Both the position numbers and the translations under genes were made by a program. A stretch of 44,690 bases of DNA, from NCBI GenBank assembly GCA_018398765.1, contig JAHBMJ010000261.1, positions 7,501 through 52,190 on the forward strand, in the 5' to 3' direction. The first letter of the stretch is position 1. Each line of letters starts with the position of its first letter. The notes below the pieces were generated by a model. That model was given only the letters and a program-made list of their open reading frames with translations. It ran no database searches and was not told the origin of the DNA. This DNA comes from Chromera velia. Lineage: Eukaryota; Sar; Chromeraceae. Below are positions 32,561 through 42,630 of this stretch, piece after piece.

Positions 32561-33604
32561 TTACGATGGAGGGCGCAGACAGATGTTTTGCAAGAGTCGC
32601 AGGGCCGGTATGGGTGAGTGTCTGAGTGCCAGGGTGACCTTCATTCGTGCCAATAATTCGCTTTGCATGGCGTGTTTTAGAGGGGTGGAGTCTATCGATA
32701 GCAACCACTTTCTCTCTCTTTCTTGGGCTCTGTCTAATTTGGCTTCAATTTTGGCTACAATTGCATTCAGAGCCTCTCGATCTGCTCTTGTTTCTGTGTA
32801 TTCAGTCAGCCGGTGCAGTAGATCGTCTGCTTTGCCCCTGCATACAGGGCAAACCGCGTCTTCCAGCCCTCTGTACGGTGCATGGGGGCGACCACCAAGC
32901 AACATATACAGCAAGGCTGAAAAAGGGCCTGAGGACCAGATCGCAGCGCGAGGGAGGGAAACGAAACGGGGGGACGAAGGGGATGAAGGAAAAGTAGAGG
33001 AAAGGAAGAGGAGAGACGAACGTTGGGCAGTAGGATAAGACGTTTGGAACACATTCGGTCTGACGCCTCTGCCAAACTGCAAAACCGCCCCCCGTGAAGC
33101 GGCCTTTTCTAGACAACCATCAATCCATTCATCAACTTCCCGGTTGATCACTGCTCTTAAGAGAAGGAGACAGCTAACCTTGGTGGCTTTCTTTCTTCTT
33201 CTGATGGTTGGATTGATAGGCATAAATTCTTCCAATCCGGTCGACCCAATCAATTTTTGTGCGTGCATCATAGAGGAAGGACAATCACCATTTATTAAAG
33301 CCAACCAGGCACCCGCGGGCATCTAGGCGGGCATCTTGAGGTCAATATGTTTTAAGTTAGTCAAATACCCAGCAAGTCTCATCGATACATGCATACGTGC
33401 ATGAAGTAGACCGACAGTACACAGAGTAGGTACACGGAAAGAGGAGAGAGACAGATTCAAAGCCCAACGAACAAAGCGCAATTGAAGGACATCTAATGCA
33501 TCCATGTCTGACTTGCGGACAGGCAGACAGTTAAACGCGTATAGAGCAACAGGCAACCAGAAAGCGCATAAACACAAAATTTTTGTTGTAGGGGCTATCA
33601 TCAT
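32561..33604 (-). mobile_element. Non-LTR (LINE) retrotransposon 3' remnant, interrupted ORF
   Basis: One minus-strand frame runs from 33604 to 32561 with a single in-frame TAG at 33325-33323. Before the stop, RKSDMDALDVLQLRFVRWAL and the GLLHARMHVSMRL stretch match the region that follows the reverse transcriptase in LINE polyproteins (the 'R.RWALGL...T...ELG..P' pattern). After the stop the frame continues through a HAQK/NPTIRRRKKA segment to AVCPVCRGKADDLLHRLTEY, the C-terminal C-x2-C-x8-H zinc knuckle. Its usual fourth ligand is a Tyr here. The reverse-transcriptase and endonuclease parts are not found upstream; frames near 33605-34070 are broken. I take it as a dead, truncated copy. Confidence 0.6.
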
Positions 33605-34740
33605 TCACCATCGCTATTGGCCCATAAATGAGTGTCTAACGTTCGGCTGGTCCGATACGCAGCTGGACATACTGCTAGGGCAGTCCTCTCCCACAAAAGA
33701 AGATAATACAGGCAAGAACGGCTTTCTCATAACGGCTATTCACTGAATTCCTGCGGCAAGGCAGAGTGGTCTTACATTCTCACACAGAATTGTTAACGCA
33801 TGGCCTTGTCCTCTTTCTGCCGAAATCTAGCTCGATCTAGCTCAATCAGAATAAAAGAAGAGCCAGAGAACTTCACTTTGATAGGCTAGGTTAAGTTGCG
33901 CCCTTTCACCTTCATATCTCGCCCCAAAGCTCCTTCTAGCCTGCCTATTTTGAGATAGACGGTGAGAAAATGATGGAGACGGCTGAAGAGACGGGTAAAA
34001 AAAAGAGCCTGGCTTAGCTTTGTCCCTATTCCGTGAACCACTTCCCAAAAAGGGAGAAAACCTCATCCGTCTGACCCCGTTACCAGTGTTCTAGCTAGTG
34101 TTTCGCACTCAGTACGCGTGTACACCAACTGTTTGTGTGACAACACTTGTTGCTCAGGCTATAGACTTGTTTATTTGTGCAAGACATCAACAATACTTTA
34201 ATTATAACAACACCTTTCAGTTTGACATCATTAAACATAAAAAAAAATAAAAAAGTTAAAAATTAAGTGAAAATGACCAATTAAGTTTTTTTTTTTTTTG
34301 AAAAAATAGTTCAGCGCTTTCATCTCGATTCTCGATCTAACTCGCGCATTACTAATATTGTAATACTTATATATATAATGCCAGTGTAAGTTATAGTAAA
34401 TGAAAAAAGAGACTCACAACTAGAAGGCATTGTAAATTAAATTGAAGTCTCATTAAAAATGTATGGTCAAACTTTTAGTTTTTTAAGGCGACAATGGAAG
34501 AAGAGAACACTACAAGAAAGAAGAAATGCAAACAACACACTGGCTATTATACACCCACAAATGTTATGACATTTCATCACTAGCACTGCATGGGAGATTT
34601 CTTGGCAACCTTTAGCGAAGCGTGTGTATTGCAGAATTGACCAGGAGAATGTGGTCTGGTGATTGAATACAACTCAATGACTCAATGAGTGATTCAGTGA
34701 GTAGAAAAGCTCAGAAGACGCTTAAATCTCCAGCAGCTTC
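33605..34740. other. Intergenic; possible further decayed LINE, then AT-rich
   Basis: Minus-strand frames from 33605 to about 34070 are interrupted and may be older retrotransposon sequence. From 34080 to 34560 the sequence is AT-rich with short A and T homopolymers. No intact gene is recognised. Confidence 0.35.
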
Positions 34741-34939
34741 TCGCCCCACCAGGCTTATTTTTTGTTTCGTGTCATCTGAAAGCACACCGATGCCTTCGGC
34801 CACCCCCTTGTCTCGTCTCATTGTTTTTCATTGAATCTGTTTTCTTCTGTTCCTCTTTCTGGTCCACACAACCCCCCCCTCCCAAGAGAAAGGCCGGTAC
34901 CTCTCTGATGGCGGTCTGCCTGTCTGTCGGTGTGCATTG

Positions 34940-34988
<49 letters not shown>

Positions 34989-35752
34989 TCTTCCTTCCTT
35001 CCTTCCTTCCTTTTTCTTCCACTCGTTTGTGCATGAAAGATATGCATGCATCCCAGCAGAAAGATAGGCAGACACACACACATACACACGCACACACACA
35101 CACACACACACATGCATACACTGTGAGCACAGATTTCCCCTGCCTGTCGGTCTTCTTTCTTGTTGTGCCTTCTTTCCTGCTCTGCATTTCCCTCCTCTTC
35201 CTTCCACTTCTTGGTTCTTGATTGTCTCACACGCCCCACATGCATGCATTCCCCGATGCTGTATGCATGAATGCAGTATGTGAGGTGAAGCTAGACCCTC
35301 AGACTTGATTAAGTTCCCCTCTCGCATGCAGCAATGTCTGTCTGGTCTGTCTGTCTGTCTGTCTGTCTGTCTGTGTCTTGGAATGATGTCCCATGCACAC
35401 GCCTCAATACATTCCTGTTCCACTTTAATCTCTTGCAGGGGCCATGCAGCTGTGCCTCATGTTCCCTTAATTCCTGCTGGCAGTATGTCTTTGTTTGTTT
35501 TGTTTCAGATCGAACTGCCAGTGTGTGGGCAGCCGGCCTGGGTTGTTCCTTTCTCTCTTGTTTTTTTCTGAGGCCGTGAAGGTCATAAATCCTCTATGCG
35601 CCTGTCGGTCTCACACCTCCACACACGCACACGCACACGCACACGCACACACACAGGCACATGGATAGATAGACAGATAGATTGATACATGTACATAGAT
35701 AGATAGATAGATAAATAGAGCGGGGGAGAGATAGACGACACACCGGCACACA

Positions 35753-35806
<54 letters not shown>

Positions 35807-36110
35807 CGCTCGCTAGCATGCTCTGCGCATGCTTACGACCTCTCTCACTTCCTCTCTCATGGCTATTCACGACATGTCTCCACATCTTCTTGAGGGGGGC
35901 CCGGGGGGAGAATTAAGAGAAGAGAGAATGAATCATTGTGGCCAAGAAACAGCCAAAAGGCCCAATTTGTACGTGTCCGTTTGTTCTCAAGTACAAAAAG
36001 CTTGTTCAGGCATGCAAACGGTTTCGCTTCCTTACGTTCGTTTTCTTTTGATTCCCTGTCCTGCCCCTCACTGATCGACTTAATTGCTTTTTTAAGTACT
36101 CAACAGACGT
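34741..36110. other. Intergenic, microsatellites only
   Basis: Contains (GA)n at 34942-34985, (CA)n at about 35076-35112, (CTGT)n at 35343-35374, (CACACG)n at 35620-35656, (GATA)n at 35663-35715 and (CT)n at 35755-35802. ORFs here are repeat-driven. Nothing recognisable as a gene. Confidence 0.55.
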
Positions 36111-36162
36111 GTATGGATGGACTGTGACACCCATCTCCACACACAATAGAGCTAAATGAAAA

Positions 36163-36197
36163 AAAAGAAAGAAAGAAAGAAAGAAAGAAAGAAAAAA

Positions 36198-36228
<31 letters not shown>

Positions 36229-36246
36229 GAAGAAAGAAACAAAAAA

Positions 36247-36278
<32 letters not shown>

Positions 36279-36280
36279 GA
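36163..36280. repeat. (GAAA)n array
   Basis: About 118 bases of AAAG tetramers, purine only on the plus strand. Confidence 0.9.
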
Positions 36281-37699
36281 TAGACCGCAAGCGAGACAGA
36301 CACCCGTCGCTCAGACCGGAGAGGGGAATGAGGGAAAAAGGGGGGGGCATTCAATGGTGTAGGCGTGCGCGTGTGAAAGAGTGGAGGAGGAAGAAAAGAA
36401 GCAACGAAAAAACGCTCCAAAAATCGACCCACGCCCTCAGCAGCTGACAGAGGTCACGAACTCCTGCCTGCCCGCACGCCTTTCTCCATGCAGAAGAAAA
36501 TGTCAATGAGGAACGAAAAAAGGAACGAAGATTACTTAGCATAAGTTTTGACCGATGTGTTGTTTTTTCTTTTTGCAGATCATACAGATGCCGACCGAAT
36601 GTGATTAGTAGCGATGCGAGGAGACATACAGAGGCCAAAGAAGCATGGAGATACGGACCAGGAGGGGCAAAAGAGAGAGAGAAAAGGATCAAAATCAACG
36701 CATACAAGTATATGGCACTAGACGGAAAGACGGGAGGGAAGACAGGGCAAGTCCACGATGCAAAAAACAGGAAGGAAGGCGTTCAATGGAGGAGAAAGAA
36801 AACGATCGAAGTCCGAAAATGAAGAAGAAGAAAAAGAAGAAGAGGCATAAGTCCAAACGGAAAAGAGAAGACGGACCCGAAAAAAAGACGCGAGTCTCCG
36901 TCTGAAGGTCAATGGAAAGAAAGACGAAAAGAGATGATGGAGAAAATAGAAAGAAAGCAATTCAAACTCGATCTGTGGAAGAAGGGACCGACAGATGGAC
37001 AGAAAGATTCCCCGTTCCTCGTCTTGGAGGGAGACCATTTGTACAGATAGATGGACACGTAAACGTAGAGGAAGACAGACTGACTGACTGACTGACTGAC
37101 TGAGTGTATGGATCTGAGAAATGAAGTCTTCCTTATTTGCTTTCCTCGGTCGTCGATTCTTCAATCGATAAGCAAATGCAAGCCTTTGCATGTCTCGGTC
37201 GTTCTCCCTTCATCTCACTTAGACACAAGAGAGGGCCGGTGTGTGAGAGAGGAACGAAAGGACCCCCCCTCACTCTCAACTCCTTCCAGTCAAATCGTGT
37301 CTCCACTCACTAGAAAGAAACGAGGAGAAGGTCGGGGTTCAAGAAAAACTACTTCGCTTCGCTTACATGCATGCAAAGAACTTGAAATCCCCCCCCCGCA
37401 TGCCTTCCAATGCTCTCCCCTCCTTTCATGCTTTGTCCTTTCTTTCCCCTCTCTTTCAACAGCCTCAAGTGATCCTCAGAGAAGAGGCCCAGAGAGGGAG
37501 AGAGGAAGAAAGGAGGAGGAAAGGGCAAATCTGTCGTTTCTCTTCTCGCTTTGTACATTCTTTCCACCTCTGCGTGCAGCAGAAGAAGAGAAGGGACGAA
37601 GCAAGAAGAGAAAAGAGGCGAAACACAGAACCTCAAAAACTCGCATTAAAGGGGCAGACAGCAAGTGGAAACACAAGCAAAGAGAAGGGAAGCAGAAGA

Positions 37700-37737
<38 letters not shown>

Positions 37738-38250
37738 ACTCACGGATAAGTAAGACAGGTTATTATTTCACATCACTCATAAGAATGAGAGCGACGGACG
37801 GACAGATTGAGAGACCGTGCATCGAGCCGCATCTCCAAGAGCTCCCCCCCCATCTCTCCAGAGTTGACTTTTGTTCCGCAATACGGCCATTTGCTTGTTC
37901 ACCTTCTGAGTTCAGTTGAAAGTCTACCAGATTGAGAAGGAAAAACAGAGACTTTTCTTAGAATTCCATTCTCCCGTCGTGGCACGAACACTTGATGGAT
38001 GAATAGGTTATTTGTTTATCATACAAAGCAGGAAGTCTCTATTCAATTCAATTGAGGAGCTGCCATATCGATAAAAAGATCTGCATGCCGATTTGTGTTT
38101 CTGTCTTTTCCCATGGAAGGCATGGAAGGCATGAGGGAGCACGCACTCTCTCGACTGACAGAGAGGAAGGGAAGAAAGATAAATCCTTGCCCGGAGTACT
38201 TAAGGAAAGCGGAGGGATGATCGATCGATCGATCGATCAATTGAGATGGA
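36281..38250. other. Purine-rich region with possible Lys/Arg-rich exons
   Basis: Several plus-strand frames are Lys/Arg/Glu-rich, such as 36645-36905 ending in a MKKKKKKKRHKSKRKRED stretch and a frame at about 37570-37710 reading KGRSKKRKEAKHRTSKTRIK. Acceptor-like sites precede some of them (TTTTTGCAG at 36571-36579, CTTTCAACAG at about 37453-37462 and CTGCGTGCAG at about 37570-37579). They could be exons of a nuclear basic protein, but no start, consistent splicing or family could be established, and purine-rich DNA produces such peptides by itself. Confidence 0.2.
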
Positions 38251-39900
38251 AGGAAGGGAATCCTTCGATCATCTCTTCCTTCCTCCTAAGTTCGATGCAT
38301 GCACTCACAGGCCCGAATTCTCTCTCTCTCTCTTCGTCTCTCTCAATTCCTCTAGCTGTCTGTCTATTTTCCGATTGATTGAAGAATCCCCCAGAGGTTT
38401 TTGTTCTTTTCCTTGCTGGATTCTTCAACATTCCAATCATGCTCACTTGCATTCACGTCCTTTCTTCGGCTTCAATCACTCTGCAGTTGTTCCCTTCTCT
38501 TTCTCTTCGGTTCACCTTCATCCAATCCAATCCAATCGAAGCCAACCAAACAACCAAGCAACCAAGCAACCATCTTTCCCCGATCCCAACTGTGCTTCCT
38601 TCCCTGAATTCCCGTGTCGGAAAAGGGACACACACACAGGCACGCAAACACCAGGACAGACACCCACAGACACGCACGGCAAAAAGAAAGGAGTCAGCAG
38701 CAGAGAAGAGAGAATGAATGAAGGAAGGACTCTCGAGAGCCCGCCCCATTTGTTTGTTTGGCATCAATCCAACAGTCCTTCCTTCCTTCTTTCCCCCCAC
38801 CCACTTCTTCCTTCCTTTCTTCTCTTCTTCCTTCCACCCACCGAGGCAGCCCGGGAGTTCCTCAGTCAGTCAGTCAGTCCCATCCCTCCCTCACTCCCTC
38901 ACCCCCTGCCTGCCCCCTTTTCTTTCACACATGACGACTTGGCAGATAAGACACGAGAAGAGAAGAGAGGAAAAGAAAGAGGGGCAGAGATGAAACAGAG
39001 AAGACAAGGAGAAAGGCCCTTGCGCTCTCTACCTATCCGAGAGAAACAGAAGAGAAGAGAGGAGAAGAGCAAAGGAGGAAAGACAGAAAGAAGCAGCCAG
39101 GTCAGTCAGTCGCGTTGTCTGTCCTCATGAAGGCAGAAGGAGAGAGGAAAGAAACGCTCCACGTCCCACACTGTCCCTTCGGCCCTCCACACGGAAAGGA
39201 GGGCGCACATGAATGAAGAGAGAAAAAAAGAAAAAAGAAATCTCAATCCACCCTGCAGTGACCAGTCCCCCCTCGGATCTTCCTCTACACCCTGTCACTC
39301 GCCCACTGCAGCAAGAACAGAAGGGAGAAAGAGAAAGAGAAAGAGAAAGAGAGAGAAAGTCACAAGATGGCAATACCGTCTCTCTCTGCATGTGGAGAAG
39401 GCGAACAAGAGAGGAGACAAAAACGTCTGGCTGTGAATGACCATCCATCCATCCCCTCTTCTCTCGTTTGTGCATCCATCCATCCCTCTCTGAATTGTCA
39501 CATCCATACGCCTATCTATTCAGCGATCCATACGCCTATCTATTCAGCCATCCATACGCCCAGGTGGACGTCCGCTTTCTTTTCTTCCTTCCTTCCTTCC
39601 TTCCTTTCTTTCTTTCTTTCTTTCTTTCTTTCTCTCTTTCTGTCGTTGTTGCTTTGTTTGTTTGATTGATTGATTGATTGTTTGTGTCTCTTTCTCTTCT
39701 CTCTCTCTCTCTCTCTACGTGTATCTGCGCGCACGCGCGCGCGCGAGAGAGAGAGAGAGAGTCGCTTTGAGCCGCAGAGGCGCGCCGCTGAAGAGAAGAG
39801 AAAGACACAATTCTTCCTTTTCGATAAATCCGCCTCTCTTCTTTCGTTCCTTGCTTTCTTTCTTTCTTGGTTCTCTCTCGCTGACCCGCTTGCTGTTCGT
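38251..39900. other. Intergenic, low complexity, no gene recognised
   Basis: Ser/Pro- and Lys/Arg-rich frames on both strands, CATC/CCAT repeats at about 39445-39490, duplicated CATACGCCTATCTATTCAGC words at about 39505-39560, and TTCC/TTTC and (CT)n arrays at 39590-39715. A strong minus-strand acceptor-like tract lies at about 39305-39350. No gene could be supported. Confidence 0.35.
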
Positions 39901-39907
39901 TCCTTCC

Positions 39908-40159
39908 TCAGACTCGAGGACGCCGCAACCCCTCCACCTCCCCTCCCTCACAAGAAAGAGAAGAAGAAGGGCTGCCTGGCACCGTTGTGCTGCTTCCACT
40001 CAGAGGGCTACCCGAAGCCGCGCCAGTGCCCCCCCACCCCCTCCCGTCTCCCCCCTTCCCCCCAAAGGAGTCCAGGGCAACATCCAGACAGGGGCGGTGC
40101 TGGTGGCCTCTTCCCCGCACCCCTCGAGGAGGAGCCCCCTGCAGAGGGAGGGGGGGGGC

Positions 40160-40201
<42 letters not shown>

Positions 40202-41603
40202 TACTTTCGTAAAAGCTTCATTTCACATGTACGAGCACATGAAAGAAAGAGCCACTGGATTCACTGGAGGGAATTACGGCCAGAATCTGACTTTCCTTGC
40301 CTTTCCTTTTCTTTTCCCACCTGTCTCAGCACGCGCCTTTCATCGTTTTTCCTCAACGAACAGAAAAAGAAAGAACAGAGACAACGAGAGAAAATATTAA
40401 TCTAAGACAAGAGATCGCGCCCCCCCCCTCCCGACGAACCCCAAATAGACACAGAGGAAAGGGGGAAAGGAAAGGAAACCTAGGGAGGGAACTCACCATG
40501 TGTTGATCTCCACAGCGCCTCCTTCGACAGGCAGACCAATGAGATTCCTGGCGGTCGCAGTCTCCACCCCCAACGCAAACCCCTCCAGACAAGTACTGAC
40601 GGACAGAAGCAGCCAGAGGACCACCTATGCCGATGCCACCAGCCCTGTCTCCCTCACCCTCTCCCAGTAACCTCAAATCGAAGCCCACATCCGATTTCTT
40701 TGTCTGCTTCTGCGGTGGGGGACCGGAAACTCTGAAGTCGAAGTCACGGTTTTCCTTCTCCTCCTCTTGCTGTTGGGGGCGGCGATGGTTTTTGCTGAAG
40801 GGTCCCTGTTGGGAGGTGCACGACTGCCATGCGCGTTTCCATCTGTGTTCGTCTTCATTTTGGACAGGGGACTGAGGGATCATTTCAGGAAGTTTCTGGG
40901 AGGGGGGGAAAGGCCGAGGGGAAAAGGTAGGTCGGAGGTTTCTGTGGGTGTCTTTAGAGACCTGGGCTCTGTTCGTGTTGTTTCTGTTCTTCTGAATATT
41001 TTCCTTCCGTTTCTGTTTCTCGGTTTTCAGCCACTTCTCGAAGGCAATCTCCTTTTGGGGGGGCGGGCAGTGGTGACAGTGGTCGCACTTCCAACCATTC
41101 TTACAGCCCTTGTTGCTGTAGAACCAATAACAGCGCCGTTCAGAGCAGTTAAGGGGATGGTGACCGATCGACCCTATACTCCTGCAAGAGTGCAGGAAAG
41201 TGCTTGGGGCAGTTTCAGTCTCTGTCCCTGTCTGCTCGGTCTGGTTTTCAAAGTCAGGGCAGGACCCGATTTGTTCTATTTTGTTCTTGCCTGTCACGTC
41301 TCTCTCTTTGAAGGGAGGGAAGTTGGGGCCTGCGAGAAGGGCTGGATGGAATTCCTGTGTGAAGGAGACGGGAATCGGGGGCACAGATCTGTTTCTTGTT
41401 TGTCTTCCCTTCTGGCTCTCAAGTTCCGGACAGCCAGTGGAAGTGCACTTCGTCTCCTTTTCCTTCTCTGTCTTGTGGTCTTCTTCGAACTCCCAAAAAG
41501 TTCGGTGAACCTTTTTGAGAAATTTCGGGCCTCTCGCGTCCTTCTGCTGCACAGTCGTCGCGCAGTCTTGGGGAACTTTCTGTCGACCTGCCGCCTTGCA
41601 CAT
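39908..41603 (-). CDS. CCCH-like zinc-finger protein, two-exon model
   Basis: Exon 1 runs from ATG 41603 to a strong donor (GTGAGT) after 40497 and gives 369 residues. Exon 2, 40138-39908, follows a (CT)n-rich CTGCAG acceptor and ends in TGA. Around residues 147-180 sits GHHPLNCSERRCYWFYSNKG followed by CKNGWKCDHCHHCP, a Cys/His cluster C-x4-C-x8-C-x5-C-x2-C-H-x-C. This is the CCCH-like finger found in many alveolate proteins, probably binding RNA. The flanks are Lys/Arg/Gln- and Ser/Pro-rich, as expected for disordered parts. Exon 2 in phase 0 is Gly-rich and featureless. In another frame the same two exons give a more natural-looking stretch (NLIGLPVEGGAVEINTW then GLLLEGCGEEATSTAPVW), so the last part of exon 1 and exon 2 may belong to a different transcript or be joined differently. 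The finger itself is secure; the C-terminus is not. Confidence 0.55.
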
Positions 41604-42630
41604 CTTTTCCTTTGGAAATTAACAACGATAACTAAAACCCACAGCAAGTTTAGAAGTTTTCAAATCCTTGGACTCAATCTACAGGGCAGTTGTGTCACTT
41701 TTACTCACCGCAAAAACCACAGGGATGGGAAAGGTAATCACACAAAGACGGAGACGGGGGAGACGGCCAGAAAGAAAAGATCGTCGGAAACTCCTCCACC
41801 CTCGACAAAGGCAGATATCACCGTGCCCAAGTTAGCTTGCAGTTTTCACCGAGGCAGATCAGGTATTTGGGATAGCCGCAGTGTCTGCTTAAACTCACTG
41901 GGAGCTTCTGGAAGTTTCCGCGCTACGTTGCTCAAAAAAGTTGCGACAAATCCGACGTGGGTTTACCTTGTGGCTCGGTGGGAGGGGGCGATAGCTCGGC
42001 AAGCGCGGCCGCGCGTCAAGTGCAGCCGCGGGGTACAGGTTGGGCCCCTGCACAGCGGCCCGCCCCGGCCGTCCGTAACGCCCGCAACACGGGCCCCGGC
42101 ATACACCCAAGTCCGAGCGCGAAGGCGATTCAAAAAGCATTCACGCACACCGTCTGACAAACGGAATTAACCGCGGTTCTTAATTTCTTAATTTGTCTGA
42201 CCTTTCGGTTGTTGATTCGATCTCCGCTCCAATCCTACTCTTGCCCTTCCCTCATCTCGCTGTCCTAATTTTGCTTACACATACCTGAGCCGCGTGTGCT
42301 GTGGCATTCCTGTTATGCTCTCCACTCAGTGTTGTGTTGTGTTGTCTGCTCTGTGTTGTGTTGTGTTGTGTTATGTTGTCCGCTCTGTATTGTGTTGTGT
42401 TGTGTTGTCCACTCTGTGTTGTGTTGGGTTGCATATCCACGGCACTGTCGGCGTCTATACCGTGACGGGTGTGTGGTCACTTTCTTGGCTTGTTGCGTTC
42501 GCGCTCTGTCAGTGGCTTCGTGTTTGCGTCGTTGTTCGGGCTCTATCGGTGTTGTGATAGCGAGAGAGAGAAAAGTGAGGGACATGACTTTGCAAAGTCT
42601 CCCGGAGGGCCGGCTAGGTCTCTTACATGC
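41604..42630. other. 5' flank of CCCH gene; GC-rich patch and TGTTG repeat
   Basis: A GC-rich patch at about 41960-42130 gives open frames on both strands through composition. A (TGTTG)n repeat with GTCCRCTC interruptions occupies 42325-42432. No RNA gene or domain is recognised. Confidence 0.4.
42325..42432. repeat. (TGTTG)n with TCYRCTCWGTG interruptions
   Basis: Blocks of GTGTTGTGTTGTG alternate with CCACTCAGT, CTGCTCTGT, CCGCTCTGT and CCACTCTGT, so the true unit is about 40-45 bp and built from the pentamer. Confidence 0.8.

Noticed and set aside
40767..42170. 467-codon plus-strand ORF opposite the CCCH gene
   Set aside because: It has no ATG at the start, shows no domain, and is antisense to the recognisable Cys/His cluster on the minus strand.
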